Source: Myxococcales bacterium
GTDB lineage: Bacteria; Myxococcota_A; Polyangia; Nannocystales; Nannocystaceae
NCBI GenBank assembly: GCA_020633295.1
Contig: JACKDW010000009.1
Location: 124,001 to 188,000, forward strand
DNA: 64,000 bases
Direction: 5' to 3'
Position numbers and translations under genes: made by a program. Each line of letters opens with the position of its first letter. Position 1 is the stretch's first letter. The notes beneath the pieces were generated by a model. That model ran no database searches and was not told the DNA's origin. It worked only from the letters and a program-made list of their open reading frames with translations. Shown piece after piece: positions 40,297-52,273 of the stretch.

Positions 40297-40806
40297 TCAG
40301 GCGTTCACGGCGCGCGCGAGCGCGTCGAGCACGGTCTCGCGGTCGTGGTCCTCGAGGTCACCGTGGTCGGTGTACGCGCCGTCGGCACCCCACTCGATCA
40401 GCACGGGGCGCGAGCGGCCGCGCGCGTCGTCGACGCGACCGACGGTGAAGTAGCGCGAGTACGCCGGTCGCCCCGGGCCCGCGGCGACGAAGCGCGCCGT
40501 CGGGATCGCGAAGTAGGCCTCGCCGGTGCGCCGCGGCTCGGGCAGGCGGATGAGCACGACGAACGCGTCCCCCTCGAGGCCCTCGTACTCGATCGTGACG
40601 TCGAGGAACGCGGCTCGGTCCGCCGCCTCGACCTCCTGGCCGATCAGCGCCCACGCGCCCTCGAGGAACTCGTGCGCGTCCGGGCGCCCGAGGATGTTCA
40701 TGATCTCGGGCGGGTTCTTGAAGAACAGGTGCGGCAGGGCCCGGTGCGCGAACAGGTAGGGCTGCACGCGCGCGCGCGGTCCGGGGGGGGGCGGCGGACT
40801 GGGCAC
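40297..40806 (-). CDS. Hypothetical protein
   Basis: The 169-residue soluble protein is not recognised. After a Pro-rich start it has YLFAHRALPHLFFKNPPEIM, then an alternating strand pattern (FLDVTIEYEGLEGDAFVVLIRLPEP, AYFAIPTARFVA, SRYFTVGRV) and an acidic end. The composition suggests an alpha/beta fold. It is convergent with the transferase pair. The GTG start at 40806 is weakly supported; the internal ATG of MNILGRPDAHEF is an alternative. Confidence 0.6.
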   Translation of the reverse strand: MPSPPPPPGPRARVQPYLFAHRALPHLFFKNPPEIMNILGRPDAHEFLEGAWALIGQEVEAADRAAFLDVTIEYEGLEGDAFVVLIRLPEPRRTGEAYFAIPTARFVAAGPGRPAYSRYFTVGRVDDARGRSRPVLIEWGADGAYTDHGDLEDHDRETVLDALARAVNA

Positions 40807-41011
40807 GCCTCGATGGGACCACGAGCGCGCCCCCGTGGCAATCGCCGCGCGCGGCCCGAGGTGGCGCGGGGGCCCCGGCGGCGAGAAGTGAATTCCAGAG
40901 CAGGATCCGGAGCGTCGCCGCGCGCCGCCTGCTCCACCATCGCGCTCGCTCGGTCCCGACGCGTCCGCGACGACGACGACGGACGACCGTCAGCAGAGCA
41001 CGAGGACACAG

Positions 41012-41773
41012 ATGAGGACGTTACAGGACAGGATCGCGATCATCACCGGCGCGAGCTCGGGCATCGGGCGCGCGGCCGCCCGGCTGTTCGCGGCCCACGG
41101 CGCCAAGCTCGTGGTCGGCGCGCGCCGGCGCGACGCGCTCGCGCGGCTCGTGGACGAGATCACCGCGGACGGCGGCGAGGCGAGCTACCTCGCCGGCGAC
41201 GTCGCCGACGACGACTACGCGCGCGCGCTCGTCGACGCGGCCCAGGAGCGCTACGGCGGGCTCGACATCGCGTTCAACAACGCGGGCGCGCTCGGCGAGC
41301 TCGGGCCGCTGGAGCAGCTGACGCTCGCCGGCTGGGAGCGCACGCTCGCGGTCAACCTGACCGGGGCGTTCCTCGCCGCGCGCCACCAGGCGCCGGTGAT
41401 GGCCGTCCGCGGTCGCGGGTCGATCGTGTTCACCTCGACCTTCGTCGGACACACCGTCGGTATGCCGGGCATGTCGGCCTACGCCGCCAGCAAGGCCGGC
41501 GTCCTCGGGCTCACGCGCGCGCTCGCGAGCGAGTACGGGCGCCGGGGCGTCCGCGTCAACGCGCTGCTCCCCGGCGGCACCGACACGCCGATGGGTCGCA
41601 GCGTCGCCAGCACGCCCGAGCTGCGCGCCGGCGTCGCGCAGCTGCACGCGCTCGGTCGCCTCGCCACCCCCGAGGAGCTCGCCGCGTGCGCGCTGTTCCT
41701 CGTCTCGGACGCGGCCTCCTTCGTCACCGGAGCCGCTATGCTCGCCGACGGCGGCGTGTCGATCTTCCGCTGA
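41012..41773 (+). CDS. Short-chain dehydrogenase/reductase
   Basis: The 253-residue classical SDR has the cofactor motif TGASSGIGRAAARLF, the NNAG motif (AFNNAGALGE), catalytic YAASKAG (Tyr-x-x-x-Lys) and C-terminal FVTGAAMLADGGVS. The residues after the cofactor-binding strand (VGARRRDAL) favour NADP(H). The substrate is unknown. It is followed after 7 bp by ada, so both are probably in one transcript. GAGG ribosome-binding site before the ATG. Confidence 0.95.
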   Translation: MRTLQDRIAIITGASSGIGRAAARLFAAHGAKLVVGARRRDALARLVDEITADGGEASYLAGDVADDDYARALVDAAQERYGGLDIAFNNAGALGELGPLEQLTLAGWERTLAVNLTGAFLAARHQAPVMAVRGRGSIVFTSTFVGHTVGMPGMSAYAASKAGVLGLTRALASEYGRRGVRVNALLPGGTDTPMGRSVASTPELRAGVAQLHALGRLATPEELAACALFLVSDAASFVTGAAMLADGGVSIFR

Positions 41774-41780
41774 GGACCCG

Positions 41781-42893
41781 ATGACGCGAGCACCAACAGA
41801 CGCGAGCCGAGGGGCGCAGCGCGTGGGGCGGGGAGCGGCCCTGCGCTCGCAGGTCGACGCGCGCTGGGACGCCGTCGTGCGACGCGACGCCGCGCACGAC
41901 GGCGCGTTCTACTACTCGGTCTCCACCACCGGCGTGTTCTGTCGCCCCTCCTGCGCCGCTCGTCGACCGCGTCGCGAGCACGTCGCCTTCCACGACACGA
42001 TCGCGGCCGCGCGCGCGGCTGGGTTTCGCCCGTGCCGTCGCTGCGCGCCCGGACAGCCGTCGCTGCGCGAGCGGAGGGCGCGCGTGGTCGAGGGCCTGTG
42101 CCGCTGGATCGAGGACGCGGACGCGCCCCCCAGCGTCGACGCGCTGGCCGAGCGCGCCGGCTGGAGCCCGTCGCACACGCACCGCGTGTTCAAGTCGATC
42201 ACCGGCGTCACGCCCAAGGCCTACATCGACGGCGTGCGCGCGGGTCGAGTGCGGGCGGCGCTGCAGCGCGGCGAGCGAGTGACCGACGCGATCTACACGG
42301 CCGGCTACGGCTCGCCGTCTCGCTTCTATGACCAGGCCGAGGGCGTGCTCGGCATGTCGCCCTCGGCGTTTCGGGCTGGCGGCGCGCGCGAGCGGGTCCG
42401 CTTCGCGATCGATCGCTGCACGCTCGGCGTCCTCCTCGTGGCCGCGACCGACCGGGGCGTGTGCGCGGTCTCCCTGGGGGATGAGCCCGCGCCGCTGGTC
42501 GAGGCCCTGCGGGCGCGCTTCCCCAGGGCCGAGCGCGTCGCGCGAGACGCCGCGTTCTCCGAACTCGTGGCGGCCGTGGTCGCGCTCGTCGACGACCCCG
42601 CGGCGGGCGCGAGCGTGCCGCTCGACATCCGCGGGACCGCGTTCCAGCTGCGCGTGTGGGGGGCGCTGCGCGCGATCCCGCCTGGCGAGACGGTCAGCTA
42701 CCAGCAGCTCGCGGAGGCGATCGGCGCGCCGACGGCGAGCCGCGCGGTCGCCCGGGCCTGCGGCGCCAACCCGGTCGCGGTCGCGATCCCGTGTCACCGC
42801 GTGGTCCGCAAGGACGGGGCGCTCAGCGGCTACCGCTGGGGCGCCGCGCGCAAGCGCGCGCTGCTCTCGCGCGAGGCGGAGGAGCGCGAATGA
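41781..42893 (+). CDS. ada: Bifunctional Ada DNA-repair regulator and methyltransferase
   Basis: The 370-residue protein has the full Ada layout. The N-terminal Ada zinc domain has four Cys (GVFCRPSCAARRP, FRPCRRCAP), whose reactive Cys accepts methyl groups from phosphotriesters. An AraC-type helix-turn-helix follows (LAERAGWSPSHTHRVFKSI, YTAGYGSPSRFYDQAEGVLG). The C-terminal O6-methylguanine-DNA methyltransferase has the active site VAIPCHRVVRKDG. It repairs alkylated DNA and is expected to activate its own and other repair genes once methylated. It starts 7 bp after the SDR gene. Its stop codon touches the inverted repeat at 42893. Confidence 0.97.
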   Translation: MTRAPTDASRGAQRVGRGAALRSQVDARWDAVVRRDAAHDGAFYYSVSTTGVFCRPSCAARRPRREHVAFHDTIAAARAAGFRPCRRCAPGQPSLRERRARVVEGLCRWIEDADAPPSVDALAERAGWSPSHTHRVFKSITGVTPKAYIDGVRAGRVRAALQRGERVTDAIYTAGYGSPSRFYDQAEGVLGMSPSAFRAGGARERVRFAIDRCTLGVLLVAATDRGVCAVSLGDEPAPLVEALRARFPRAERVARDAAFSELVAAVVALVDDPAAGASVPLDIRGTAFQLRVWGALRAIPPGETVSYQQLAEAIGAPTASRAVARACGANPVAVAIPCHRVVRKDGALSGYRWGAARKRALLSREAEERE

Positions 42894-42918
42894 ACATGTT
42901 TAGAGAGACATGTTTATT
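42890..42918 (+). promoter_or_regulatory. Inverted repeat between convergent genes
   Basis: AACATGT (42893-42899) and ACATGTT (42908-42914) form a 7-bp dyad with an 8-nt centre, directly after the ada stop codon and before the convergent cyclase-like gene. The spacing of TGAAC, a 17-bp spacer and TTTATT on the plus strand matches the promoter-operator at 5462-5490. It could drive an antisense transcript into the cyclase gene or act as a weak AT-rich hairpin; neither is certain. Confidence 0.4.
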
Positions 42919-42933
42919 CGCGAGGCCGGCGCG

Positions 42934-44312
42934 CTACAGCTTCGGCACCTCGTAGATGCCCGACCAGCCAGGCGGCGCGCCCTCGCCGAGGAAGTGCTGC
43001 GCGCGGCGGAACAGGCGGCGCGCCACGCGATCCCGCGGGTTGCGCTCGAGCAGCTTGCCGAGCCCGCTGCGCGTGGCCGCGAAGTCGCTGTTCTCGTAGT
43101 CCGCGAGCGCCGCTTCGAACAGCTCGCGAGTCTCGCGCTTGAGCGCGCGCTGATCGCCCTCGTCGTTGGCGAACAGCTCGTGGATCGCCATCGGGTCGCC
43201 GTTCGCGTCGAAGCGGACCTTGGCGATCTTGCGCGTGTCGGCCCGCACCTCCTCGCTGAGCGTGCGGTGCATCGGGTCGCTGAGCAGCGTGTCGACCGCG
43301 AAGCGCTTCGTCAGGCGCTCGAGCAGCGCCGTGCAGTCGACGACGTCGGAGATCACCGTGCACTCCATGCGCTCGTCCTCGCCGGTGGTGCCCAGCAGCA
43401 TGCCGCCGCGGTGCAGGCCGATGCCGACGCGCAGGTTCCCGGGGCGCCCGTCGAACATCCCGATCGAGCTCAGGTCGAAGTCCTCGAGCGCCACGTGAAT
43501 CGCGCTCGCGGCCAGCACCGCGTCCTCGGGCGCGTGGGGGAACAGCGCCATCACGGAGTCGCCGACGTACTTGTCGACGAAGCCGTTGTGCTCGCGGATC
43601 GCCGGCGCCACGCGCTTCATGTAGCGGTTGAGGAAGCGCAGGCGCTCGTCCGGCTTCAGCGTCTCGGTCCGCCGCGTGAACCCGCGGATGCCGACGAACA
43701 TGAGCGTGGCGACGGTCTCGACCTGATCGCCGAGGCGGATGTCGTTGATGCTCGCGCGCCCGAGCATGTCGAGGAACGCGGAGGGCACGAAGCGGCTGTA
43801 GGAGCGGTTGAGCTTGCGCAGGCGCGCGTTGGCCTCGGCGAGATCGACGGTGCGCTCGGCGATGCGCTGCTCGAGGTAGGTGTTGTTGCGCGCGAGCTTG
43901 GCGTTGGCGGACTCGACCTCGCGCTGGAGGTTGCGCATGCGCACGTGCGTGGCGACGCGGATCGAGACCTCCTTCTGCTGGAACGGCTTGGTGATGTAGT
44001 CGACCGCGCCGAGCTCGAAGCCGCGCACCTTGTCGACGGTCTCCGAGAGCGCCGTCATGAAGATCACGGGGATCGAGCGGGTCTCCTCGCTCGCCTTGAG
44101 CCGCCGGCAGGTCTCGAAGCCGTCGATGTCCGGCATCATCACGTCGAGCAGGATCACGTCGGGGCTGGCGAGCGCGGCCTGCTCGAGCGCGCTCTCGCCG
44201 TCGACCGCGACGAGCACCTTGAAGCCGTCGGCGCTGAGGGTCTCGAACAGGACCTCGAGGTTCGTGGGCGTGTCGTCGACGATCAGGACCACGCCGCCGC
44301 TGTTGGCATCTG

Positions 44313-44316
<4 letters not shown>
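42934..44316 (-). CDS. Response regulator with degenerate class III cyclase domain
   Basis: The 460-residue protein has an N-terminal receiver with its acidic pair (LIVDDTPTN), phosphoacceptor (ILLDVMMPDIDG) and Lys (YITKPFQ). A coiled coil (about 130-185) and a class III nucleotide cyclase homology domain follow. Key catalytic residues are altered: the first metal Asp of the FxDIxGFT motif is Gly (FVGIRGFT), and the usual N-x-x-x-R transition-state pair is replaced in DVVDCTALLERL. The second metal Asp remains (KYVGDSVMALF). It is therefore probably a pseudo-cyclase. It overlaps the upstream kinase gene by 4 bp (ATGA), so the pair is translationally coupled. Confidence 0.92.
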
Positions 44317-46934
<2,618 letters not shown>

Positions 46935-47135
46935 CGCCGTGACGAGAACGCCGCGCGCCCGGACGCGTGCGGCGAGCCTGCGGTCGATCGTACGGTATCA
47001 GGTTGCGCGCGCCACGGGCCGCGCGCGACCTGGCCGAAGTCGCTCCTCGCCAGCGCGGGGGCGCGCGCTCGTCCACGCGGCGCTCGTCCGCGCGGCGCCG
47101 GCGAAGCACGGCGCGCGCCACTCGGGGCGCGTCGA

Positions 47136-47603
47136 TCAGGAGCAGGCGCGGGGGTCACTGGCGCGGGGGTCACAGGCGCAGAGGTCAACTTCGAACGTTC
47201 GCGCCGCGGCCTCGATGAATCCGCGCTCCGCGTCGAGGACGCGGCCGTCGGCCTCCGCGATCGTGATGAGGTCCGTGATGATCCGGGTGCGCTGCTCGTG
47301 GTTGAGGCGCGCCCGGAGTCGCGCGGCGTGGGCACCCAGCTGGTCGAGGCGCGCCTCGGCCGTCTCGAGCGCCTCGTACTCGGCGACTGCGGCGCGGAGC
47401 GCCCGCTCGACCGCCGGCTCGTCCCCGACCGGCAGCCAGGTGTGGATCCGGCTCACGATCGCGCCCATCTCGGCCGACGAGAGGTCGCAGTCGGTCAGCT
47501 CGCTGCAGGCCAGGAACACGAAGGCGATCGCGCCGAGGTCGACGCGATCCTCGTCGGTCATCGGTTGCTGGATCGTGCTCGTCGACGGCGGCTTGCGGCT
47601 CAT
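47136..47603 (-). CDS. TerB-like protein
   Basis: The 155-residue helical protein has repeated acidic/helix patterns (FLACSELTDCDLSSAEMGAI, ITDLITIAEADGRVLDAERGF) typical of TerB-like metal-binding helical bundles. The tail CDPRASDPRACS is encoded by a short direct repeat. It is cytoplasmic, and the function is unknown. ATG at 47603; an in-frame ATG at 47615 is possible, but TAGGAT about 10 nt before 47603 favours the shorter form. Confidence 0.75.
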   Translation of the reverse strand: MSRKPPSTSTIQQPMTDEDRVDLGAIAFVFLACSELTDCDLSSAEMGAIVSRIHTWLPVGDEPAVERALRAAVAEYEALETAEARLDQLGAHAARLRARLNHEQRTRIITDLITIAEADGRVLDAERGFIEAAARTFEVDLCACDPRASDPRACS

Positions 47604-47736
47604 GCGAGCTCGCATCCTAGCAGAACCGCCCCCGCGATCTGTCACCGCGCGGCGAACCTGGTCGCTCGCGGGCGCGCCCGCCAAATCCCGCGGTTTTTTG
47701 CGGTCTCCGGGCGACCGACGCCATACTTTCAAGACC

Positions 47737-48882
47737 GTGTCGAACTCGCGTCGCAGCCCGTGCACTCGCTCGCCGTCCCGCCCGTCTCGGCGCGGCCGGA
47801 CGCCCGCGGTCGCGCTCGCGACCGGGCTCGTCGCCGGGGGCCTCATCGGGCTCCTCGCGGTCCTCGTGGCGCCCACGCCCGCGCGCGCGAACGCCCAGTA
47901 CGCGCGTCACTACACCGCCCACGTGGTCAAGAAGGGCGAGTCGCTCTCCGGGATCGCGCGCGCCTACGGCTGCTCGATCAAGTCGATCCAGGAGACGAAC
48001 GGGCTCACGGGCGCCAAGATTCGCCGCGGCGAGGCCCTGGCGATCCCCCCTTGCGGGCCCGGCGGCGCGCTCGCGGAGCGTGAGCCGCGGAGCGCGGCGC
48101 GGGCGAGCGCGCCGGTACGCCACCGCGTGCGCAAGGGCGAGAGCCTGAGCCGGATCGCGCGCGCGTACGGCTGCAGCGTCGCCGACCTCCGCGCGCACAA
48201 CGGCCTCGAGGGCAGCGTGATCATGCCCGGGCAAGAGCTGCTGATCCCGCGCAGCGAGGCCGCGAAGGCGCCCGAGATCCTCGGTCAGAGCGTCGGCGTG
48301 CCCCAGCAGGGCCGCCTCGTCAACGCGAGCCGGCTGCGCCCCGGGAAGGGCTACCTGCTGCGCAGGCCGGAGCGGACCTACGGGACGAGCCAGCTCGTCC
48401 ACTACGTCCGCGAGGTCATCGGCTCCGTGCGCACGCAGCACCCCAAGGCGCACCGACTGGCGATCGGCGATCTCTCGTCGCGCCTCGGCGGACCGCTCTC
48501 CGGGCACCGCTCGCACCAGTCCGGGCGCGACATCGACATCGGGCTGTTCTACAGCAAGCGACCCTCGGGGTACCCCGACGAGTTCAAGCCCGGCAGCGCC
48601 GGCAACCTCGACATGGACGCGACCTGGACGATGATCAAGGAGTTCGCGGCCACGGCCAAGCACGACGGCGGCGTCGAGGTCATCTTCCTCGACTACGAGC
48701 TGCAGCGGGCGCTGTACGCCTGGGCGCGCAAGCAGGGGGTGCCCCGCACGACGCTGCGCACGATCCTGCAGTACCCCTCGGGTCGGTGGGAGGACGCGGG
48801 CGTCGTGCAGCACTACCCGAACCACGTCGATCACATCCACGTGCGCTTCAAGTGCCCCAAGGGCGACAAGGGCTGCTCCTAG
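47737..48882 (+). CDS. LysM-domain penicillin-insensitive murein endopeptidase (M74-like)
   Basis: The 381-residue protein has a signal peptide or anchor (ALATGLVAGGLIGLLAVLVA) and two LysM peptidoglycan-binding repeats (VVKKGESLSGIARAYGCSIK and RVRKGESLSRIARAYGCSVA). A C-terminal MepA/M74 metallopeptidase follows, with metal ligands in GHRSHQSGRDIDIG and NHVDHIHVRF. It is expected to cleave D-alanyl-meso-DAP crosslinks in the periplasm. The GTG start is chosen because TACTTT lies 7 nt upstream and the signal peptide begins shortly after. Confidence 0.93.
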   Translation: MSNSRRSPCTRSPSRPSRRGRTPAVALATGLVAGGLIGLLAVLVAPTPARANAQYARHYTAHVVKKGESLSGIARAYGCSIKSIQETNGLTGAKIRRGEALAIPPCGPGGALAEREPRSAARASAPVRHRVRKGESLSRIARAYGCSVADLRAHNGLEGSVIMPGQELLIPRSEAAKAPEILGQSVGVPQQGRLVNASRLRPGKGYLLRRPERTYGTSQLVHYVREVIGSVRTQHPKAHRLAIGDLSSRLGGPLSGHRSHQSGRDIDIGLFYSKRPSGYPDEFKPGSAGNLDMDATWTMIKEFAATAKHDGGVEVIFLDYELQRALYAWARKQGVPRTTLRTILQYPSGRWEDAGVVQHYPNHVDHIHVRFKCPKGDKGCS

Positions 48883-48930
48883 CGGCCCGCGCCGGATCGG
48901 GCGCGCGCGACACGAAGCCGCCCCGCGCGG

Positions 48931-50070
48931 TCAGGACTCGCGCCCTGAGTGCCGCGGCGCGCGGCCGGTGCTCGAGTGCTCGCGGCGCGAGCGACCGCGC
49001 TTGCGCTCGGCGCGGTCCCGTGACTCCTGCGCGAGCTTGCGGTAGCTCGCCACGCGATCGGCCGCGAGCGCGCCGGACTTGACGGCGCGGCGCACCGCGC
49101 AGCCGGGCTCGCGCCCGTGGCCGCAGTCGCCGAAGCGACAGCGGCGCGCGATCGCGTCGAGCTCGGCGAAGGTCTCCTGGATCCCCGCGTCGTCCTCGGA
49201 CTCGTCGGTCCACGGCTGCAGCTCGCGGATCCCGGGCGTGTCGAGCAGCACGCCCGCGATCGTCAGCGCGGGGCCGCCCGCGCGCTCGAGCGCGCGCCGC
49301 GGCAGCGGGATCAGCTCGCGGTGGGTCGTCGTGTGGCGCCCCTTGTCGTCGGCCTCGCGGATCTCGCCAGTGGCCTGACGTTCATGTCCGATGAGCCAGT
49401 TGATGATCGTCGACTTGCCGACCCCGGACGAGCCGACGAGCGCGACCGTGCGCCCGGGGGCGAGCAGCGCCGCGAGCTCGGCGGCGCCGTCGCGCGCGCG
49501 CGCGCTGACCGTGAGGACAGGCGCGTCGCCGGCGAGCTCCCGCAGGCGCGCGCGCAGCGGCGCGGGGTCGCCCACGAGGTCGCTCTTGTTGAGCACGAGC
49601 GCCGGCCTCGCGCCGCCGTCGCGCACCGCGGTCAGGTAGCGCTCGACGCGGCGCGGGTTGAGCTCCTGGTTGCACGAGGTCACCACGAAGATCACGTCGA
49701 CGTTGGCCGCGAGCAGCTGCGGCGCCGTGCGCCGCCCCGCGGCCTGACGCACGAGCTGGGTCCGGCGCGGCAGCAGCTCGTGGATGGTCGCCATGCCGCC
49801 GCCCTCGTTGCGCTCGAGCGCGACCCAGTCGCCTGCGGCCGGGCGCGCGAGCGGCTGACCGCGGCTGTCGTGGCGCAGCCGCCCGCTCAGCTCGGCCCAC
49901 AGCGGACCGCGCTCGCCGAGCACGCGCAGGCGATCCTGGTACACCACCGCCACGCGCGCGGGCACGCACTCGGGGCGCTGGGTCGCGCGCAGCGACGCGG
50001 CGAGGCGATCGTCCCAGCCGAGCTCCTCGAGGCTCACGATCGGGATCGCGGGGTGCGGGTCGTTCGGCAC
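48931..50070 (-). CDS. rsgA: Ribosome small-subunit-dependent GTPase RsgA
   Basis: The 379-residue circularly permuted GTPase has the OB-fold N-terminus (GDWVALERNEGGGMATIHEL). The permuted G motifs are NKSD (G4), then GSSGVGKSTIINWLIG (G1), then DTPGIREL (G3). The C-terminal zinc finger has CRFGDCGHGREPGC. It assists late 30S subunit maturation using GTP. A short basic C-terminal extension is present. Codons around LIGHERQATGE are unusual. GTG start by homology. Confidence 0.97.
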   Translation of the reverse strand: MPNDPHPAIPIVSLEELGWDDRLAASLRATQRPECVPARVAVVYQDRLRVLGERGPLWAELSGRLRHDSRGQPLARPAAGDWVALERNEGGGMATIHELLPRRTQLVRQAAGRRTAPQLLAANVDVIFVVTSCNQELNPRRVERYLTAVRDGGARPALVLNKSDLVGDPAPLRARLRELAGDAPVLTVSARARDGAAELAALLAPGRTVALVGSSGVGKSTIINWLIGHERQATGEIREADDKGRHTTTHRELIPLPRRALERAGGPALTIAGVLLDTPGIRELQPWTDESEDDAGIQETFAELDAIARRCRFGDCGHGREPGCAVRRAVKSGALAADRVASYRKLAQESRDRAERKRGRSRREHSSTGRAPRHSGRES

Positions 50071-50107
50071 GGAGCCGGGGCAGTGTGATGGCCGCGCGCC
50101 GGCGTCG

Positions 50108-50987
50108 TCAAGCGAGCAGGACCCGGACGCCGTCGGGATCGCGGCAGGGCGCGCCGTCGTGGTCGGGCTGCGGCGGCGCGAGCGTCAGGGCGCGGAAGCC
50201 CAGCGCCTGGTCGTCGTGCAGACGGTACGGGGGCGGCTCGGCGTGTCGGTGCAGCAGCTCGAGCGTCGTGTACGGACGTCGCCACAGCCACTCGCGATTG
50301 CCGACCGCGCGCAGCTCCGGGTCGGGCGGGCGCTCGTCCGTGTACGCGAAGAAGTACAGCGTGAAGCCGCGCGCGGGCACCGGCTGGATCGAGAGCAGGC
50401 GCATCCCGAGGCGCCGCTCGTAGAACGCGCGGCTGGCCGCGATATCGCGGGCGCGCAGCGTGATCTGCCCGAGCGCGCCGGGCTCGCCGAGGGGCGAGCC
50501 GTCGTCGTCGCGGGCGGGCGGGCGAGGGGAGCGCGGCGGTTCAAAGCTGCGCTGCAGCAGCTCGATCGCGTAGCCGTCGGGATCGCGGAGGTGGCACAGG
50601 TAGCCGATGTCTTCGAACTGGGCGGGCGCGCTCACGGTGACGCCGGCCGCGAGCAGCCGCGCGCGCGCGCGATCGAGCTGGGACACCGTGACGCCGACCT
50701 TCCAGTACGCGTCCGCGTCGCTCGTGACGAGGGGCGCGGGTGCGCGCGCGGGCGCGTGCTCGAGCGTGATCGTCGTCGCGCCCTCGGGCGCCGTCGGCGA
50801 AGGCCAGCGTGCAGCGCTCGCGCCCGTCGCCCGCGCTGCGGGCGATCGGCCACATGCCGAGGCGATCGCGGTAGAACGCGACGCTGCGGGCGAGCGCGCC
50901 GACCTCGAGGCGGACGTCGACGAGCGCCGGCCGGCGGTCCGGTGGCCGCCGCGCGCTGCGGCTCTCGTCGCGCGAAACCGTCGCCAT
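50108..50987 (-). pseudogene. Two-domain VOC (glyoxalase/bleomycin-resistance fold) protein, frameshifted
   Basis: The N-terminal part (from the ATG at 50987: DVRLEVGALARSVAFYRDRLG) and the rest (PEGATTITLE, DAYWKVGVTV, LCHLRDPDGYAIELLQ, QITLRARDIAASRAFYERRLG, HDGAPCRDPDGVRVLLA) together form two consecutive VOC domains. They lie in different frames, and the shift is near 50790-50800 in a GGCGCC context. The protein would have about 292 residues. VOC proteins are metal-dependent lyases, isomerases or dioxygenases; the reaction here is unknown. The disruption could be a sequencing error. Confidence 0.8.
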
Positions 50988-51061
50988 GGCCGGGGGATTA
51001 TGCCGCGATGCGGCGCCTTGCGAGTTGGAATCTCGTTCACGGATGGAGTCCTATCGATGGC

Positions 51062-52012
51062 ATGAATCATCTCCGCGTTGTTACAGCTGTGCTTACGGCC
51101 ATGTTTGTGGGCTTCGCCTGCTCAGGCGACTCCGGGACCTCGACCTCGAGCGCGAGCGACTCCGAGACGTCGACGACCGAGATGGCGACGACGGCCGGGC
51201 CCGGCGGCAGCACGAGCACGGGCGGCGGCGAGAGCTCGACGTCGAGCGGCTCCTCGGATCCCTCGGGCTCCGAGTCCGCGACCGCGGGGATGACCTCGAC
51301 GAGCGGGACCACCGATCCCACCTCCGACACGGAGACGTCCGGCGGCGTCGGCAGCTGCACCGAGAAGCTCTGCGACGGCAAGCTCTACGAGTGCGGCGAC
51401 TGCCTCGACAACGACGGCGACGGCAAGATCGACCTCGCCGACCCCGAGTGCATCAGCCCCTGCGACGACGACGAGTCGGTGTTCACCACCGGGATCCCCG
51501 GCGACAACATGGATCCCTGCAACCAGGACTGCTTCTTCGACGGCAACAGCGGCGCCGGCGACGACAAGTGCAACTGGAACCTCAAGTGCGACCCCGAGAA
51601 CCCCGGCGGCGACGACTGCCCCTACGATCCGGACTTCAACAACTGCCCGGACATGCAGAACGAGGCGTGCGCGGCCAACTGCGCCGTCCCGAACGGCTGC
51701 GACTGCTTCGGCTGCTGCACCGTCTCGGTCGGCGACATGAGCTACGACATCTACCTCGGCGATCCCGACTGCTCGCTCGACATGATCGACCAGTGCGAGT
51801 CCTGCACCAAGAACCTCGACTGCGACGACTCGTGTGAGCCCGAGATGTGCGAGCTGTGCTTCGGCCAGGACCCCGACGACCTGCCGCCCGAGTGCGACGG
51901 CAACGAGTGCGAGGAGGGCCAGCCGTCGTGCACCGTCGACGACATGGGCAACGACGACTGCCCCGACGGCTTCTTCTGCTTCGTCGGCTGCTGCGAGGTC
52001 GAGATCGGCTGA
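51062..52012 (+). CDS. Cys-rich lipoprotein with EF-hand-like motif, family member 1
   Basis: The 316-residue protein has a lipoprotein signal (lipobox VGFAC) and a Ser/Thr/Gly linker. A Cys-rich body follows with DNDGDGKIDLADPECISPCD, a perfect EF-hand-type calcium loop. Further family motifs are CNQDCFFDGNSG, WNLKCDPENPGG, NGCDCFGCC and CELCFGQDPDDLP. Close paralogues lie at 52691-54160 (C-terminal half) and 57889-58776. It is probably an outer-membrane-anchored, disulfide-rich, calcium-binding surface protein; function unknown. The 5' end is less GC-rich than the body. Confidence 0.85.
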   Translation: MNHLRVVTAVLTAMFVGFACSGDSGTSTSSASDSETSTTEMATTAGPGGSTSTGGGESSTSSGSSDPSGSESATAGMTSTSGTTDPTSDTETSGGVGSCTEKLCDGKLYECGDCLDNDGDGKIDLADPECISPCDDDESVFTTGIPGDNMDPCNQDCFFDGNSGAGDDKCNWNLKCDPENPGGDDCPYDPDFNNCPDMQNEACAANCAVPNGCDCFGCCTVSVGDMSYDIYLGDPDCSLDMIDQCESCTKNLDCDDSCEPEMCELCFGQDPDDLPPECDGNECEEGQPSCTVDDMGNDDCPDGFFCFVGCCEVEIG

Positions 52013-52052
52013 GCGGTCGCGCGCGCCGGACGGGCGGTCGCTCGCGCGAGCA

Positions 52053-52089
52053 CGCGGAGTTCTTTAAACGCGGAGTTCGCTTAGAGTTC
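52053..52089. repeat. Direct repeats upstream of small secreted gene
   Basis: CGCGGAGTTC occurs at 52053-52062 and 52069-52078 (16 bp apart), and a partial third copy AGAGTTC at 52083-52089, all within 65 bp upstream of the ATG at 52117. Their arrangement suggests regulator half-sites. Confidence 0.5.
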
Positions 52090-52116
52090 CCGCCGGCCGC
52101 GTCGTCTTACCGCTCG

Positions 52117-52273
52117 ATGTCACGCATCCACCGCGTACTGCGAGCACCCCCCTTGATTCTATCGGCCGCGCTGGCGCTCGGCGTGGGCCTCGGCTCGAGC
52201 GACGCGCTCGCCGACGGCCGACAAGGGCAAGCCCAAGGGCAACCCCGGAGGACAAGGGCAAGCCGGATCATGA
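52117..52273 (+). pseudogene. Small secreted protein, frameshifted
   Basis: From ATG 52117 a signal peptide is clear (LILSAALALGVGLGSSDALA). Directly after the predicted cleavage site, near 52220, a one-base shift gives DKGKPKGNPGGQGQAGS and a TGA at 52271-52273 overlapping the next ATG (TCATGA). This would be a mature Lys/Gly peptide of about 18 residues coupled to the next gene. Without the shift the frame runs into the next gene as a 133-residue fusion with two signal peptides, which is less natural. Confidence 0.5.

Noticed and set aside
42893..42914. Inverted repeat as an intrinsic terminator of ada
   Set aside because: Stem is only 7 AT-rich base pairs with no T-tract; unlikely to terminate, so kept as a regulatory dyad only.
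47674..47699. GC palindrome plus T6 as a terminator
   Set aside because: The palindrome GCGGGCGCGCCCGC is separated from the T-run by about 10 nt and no plus-strand gene lies upstream; more likely part of the promoter region of the gene at 47737.
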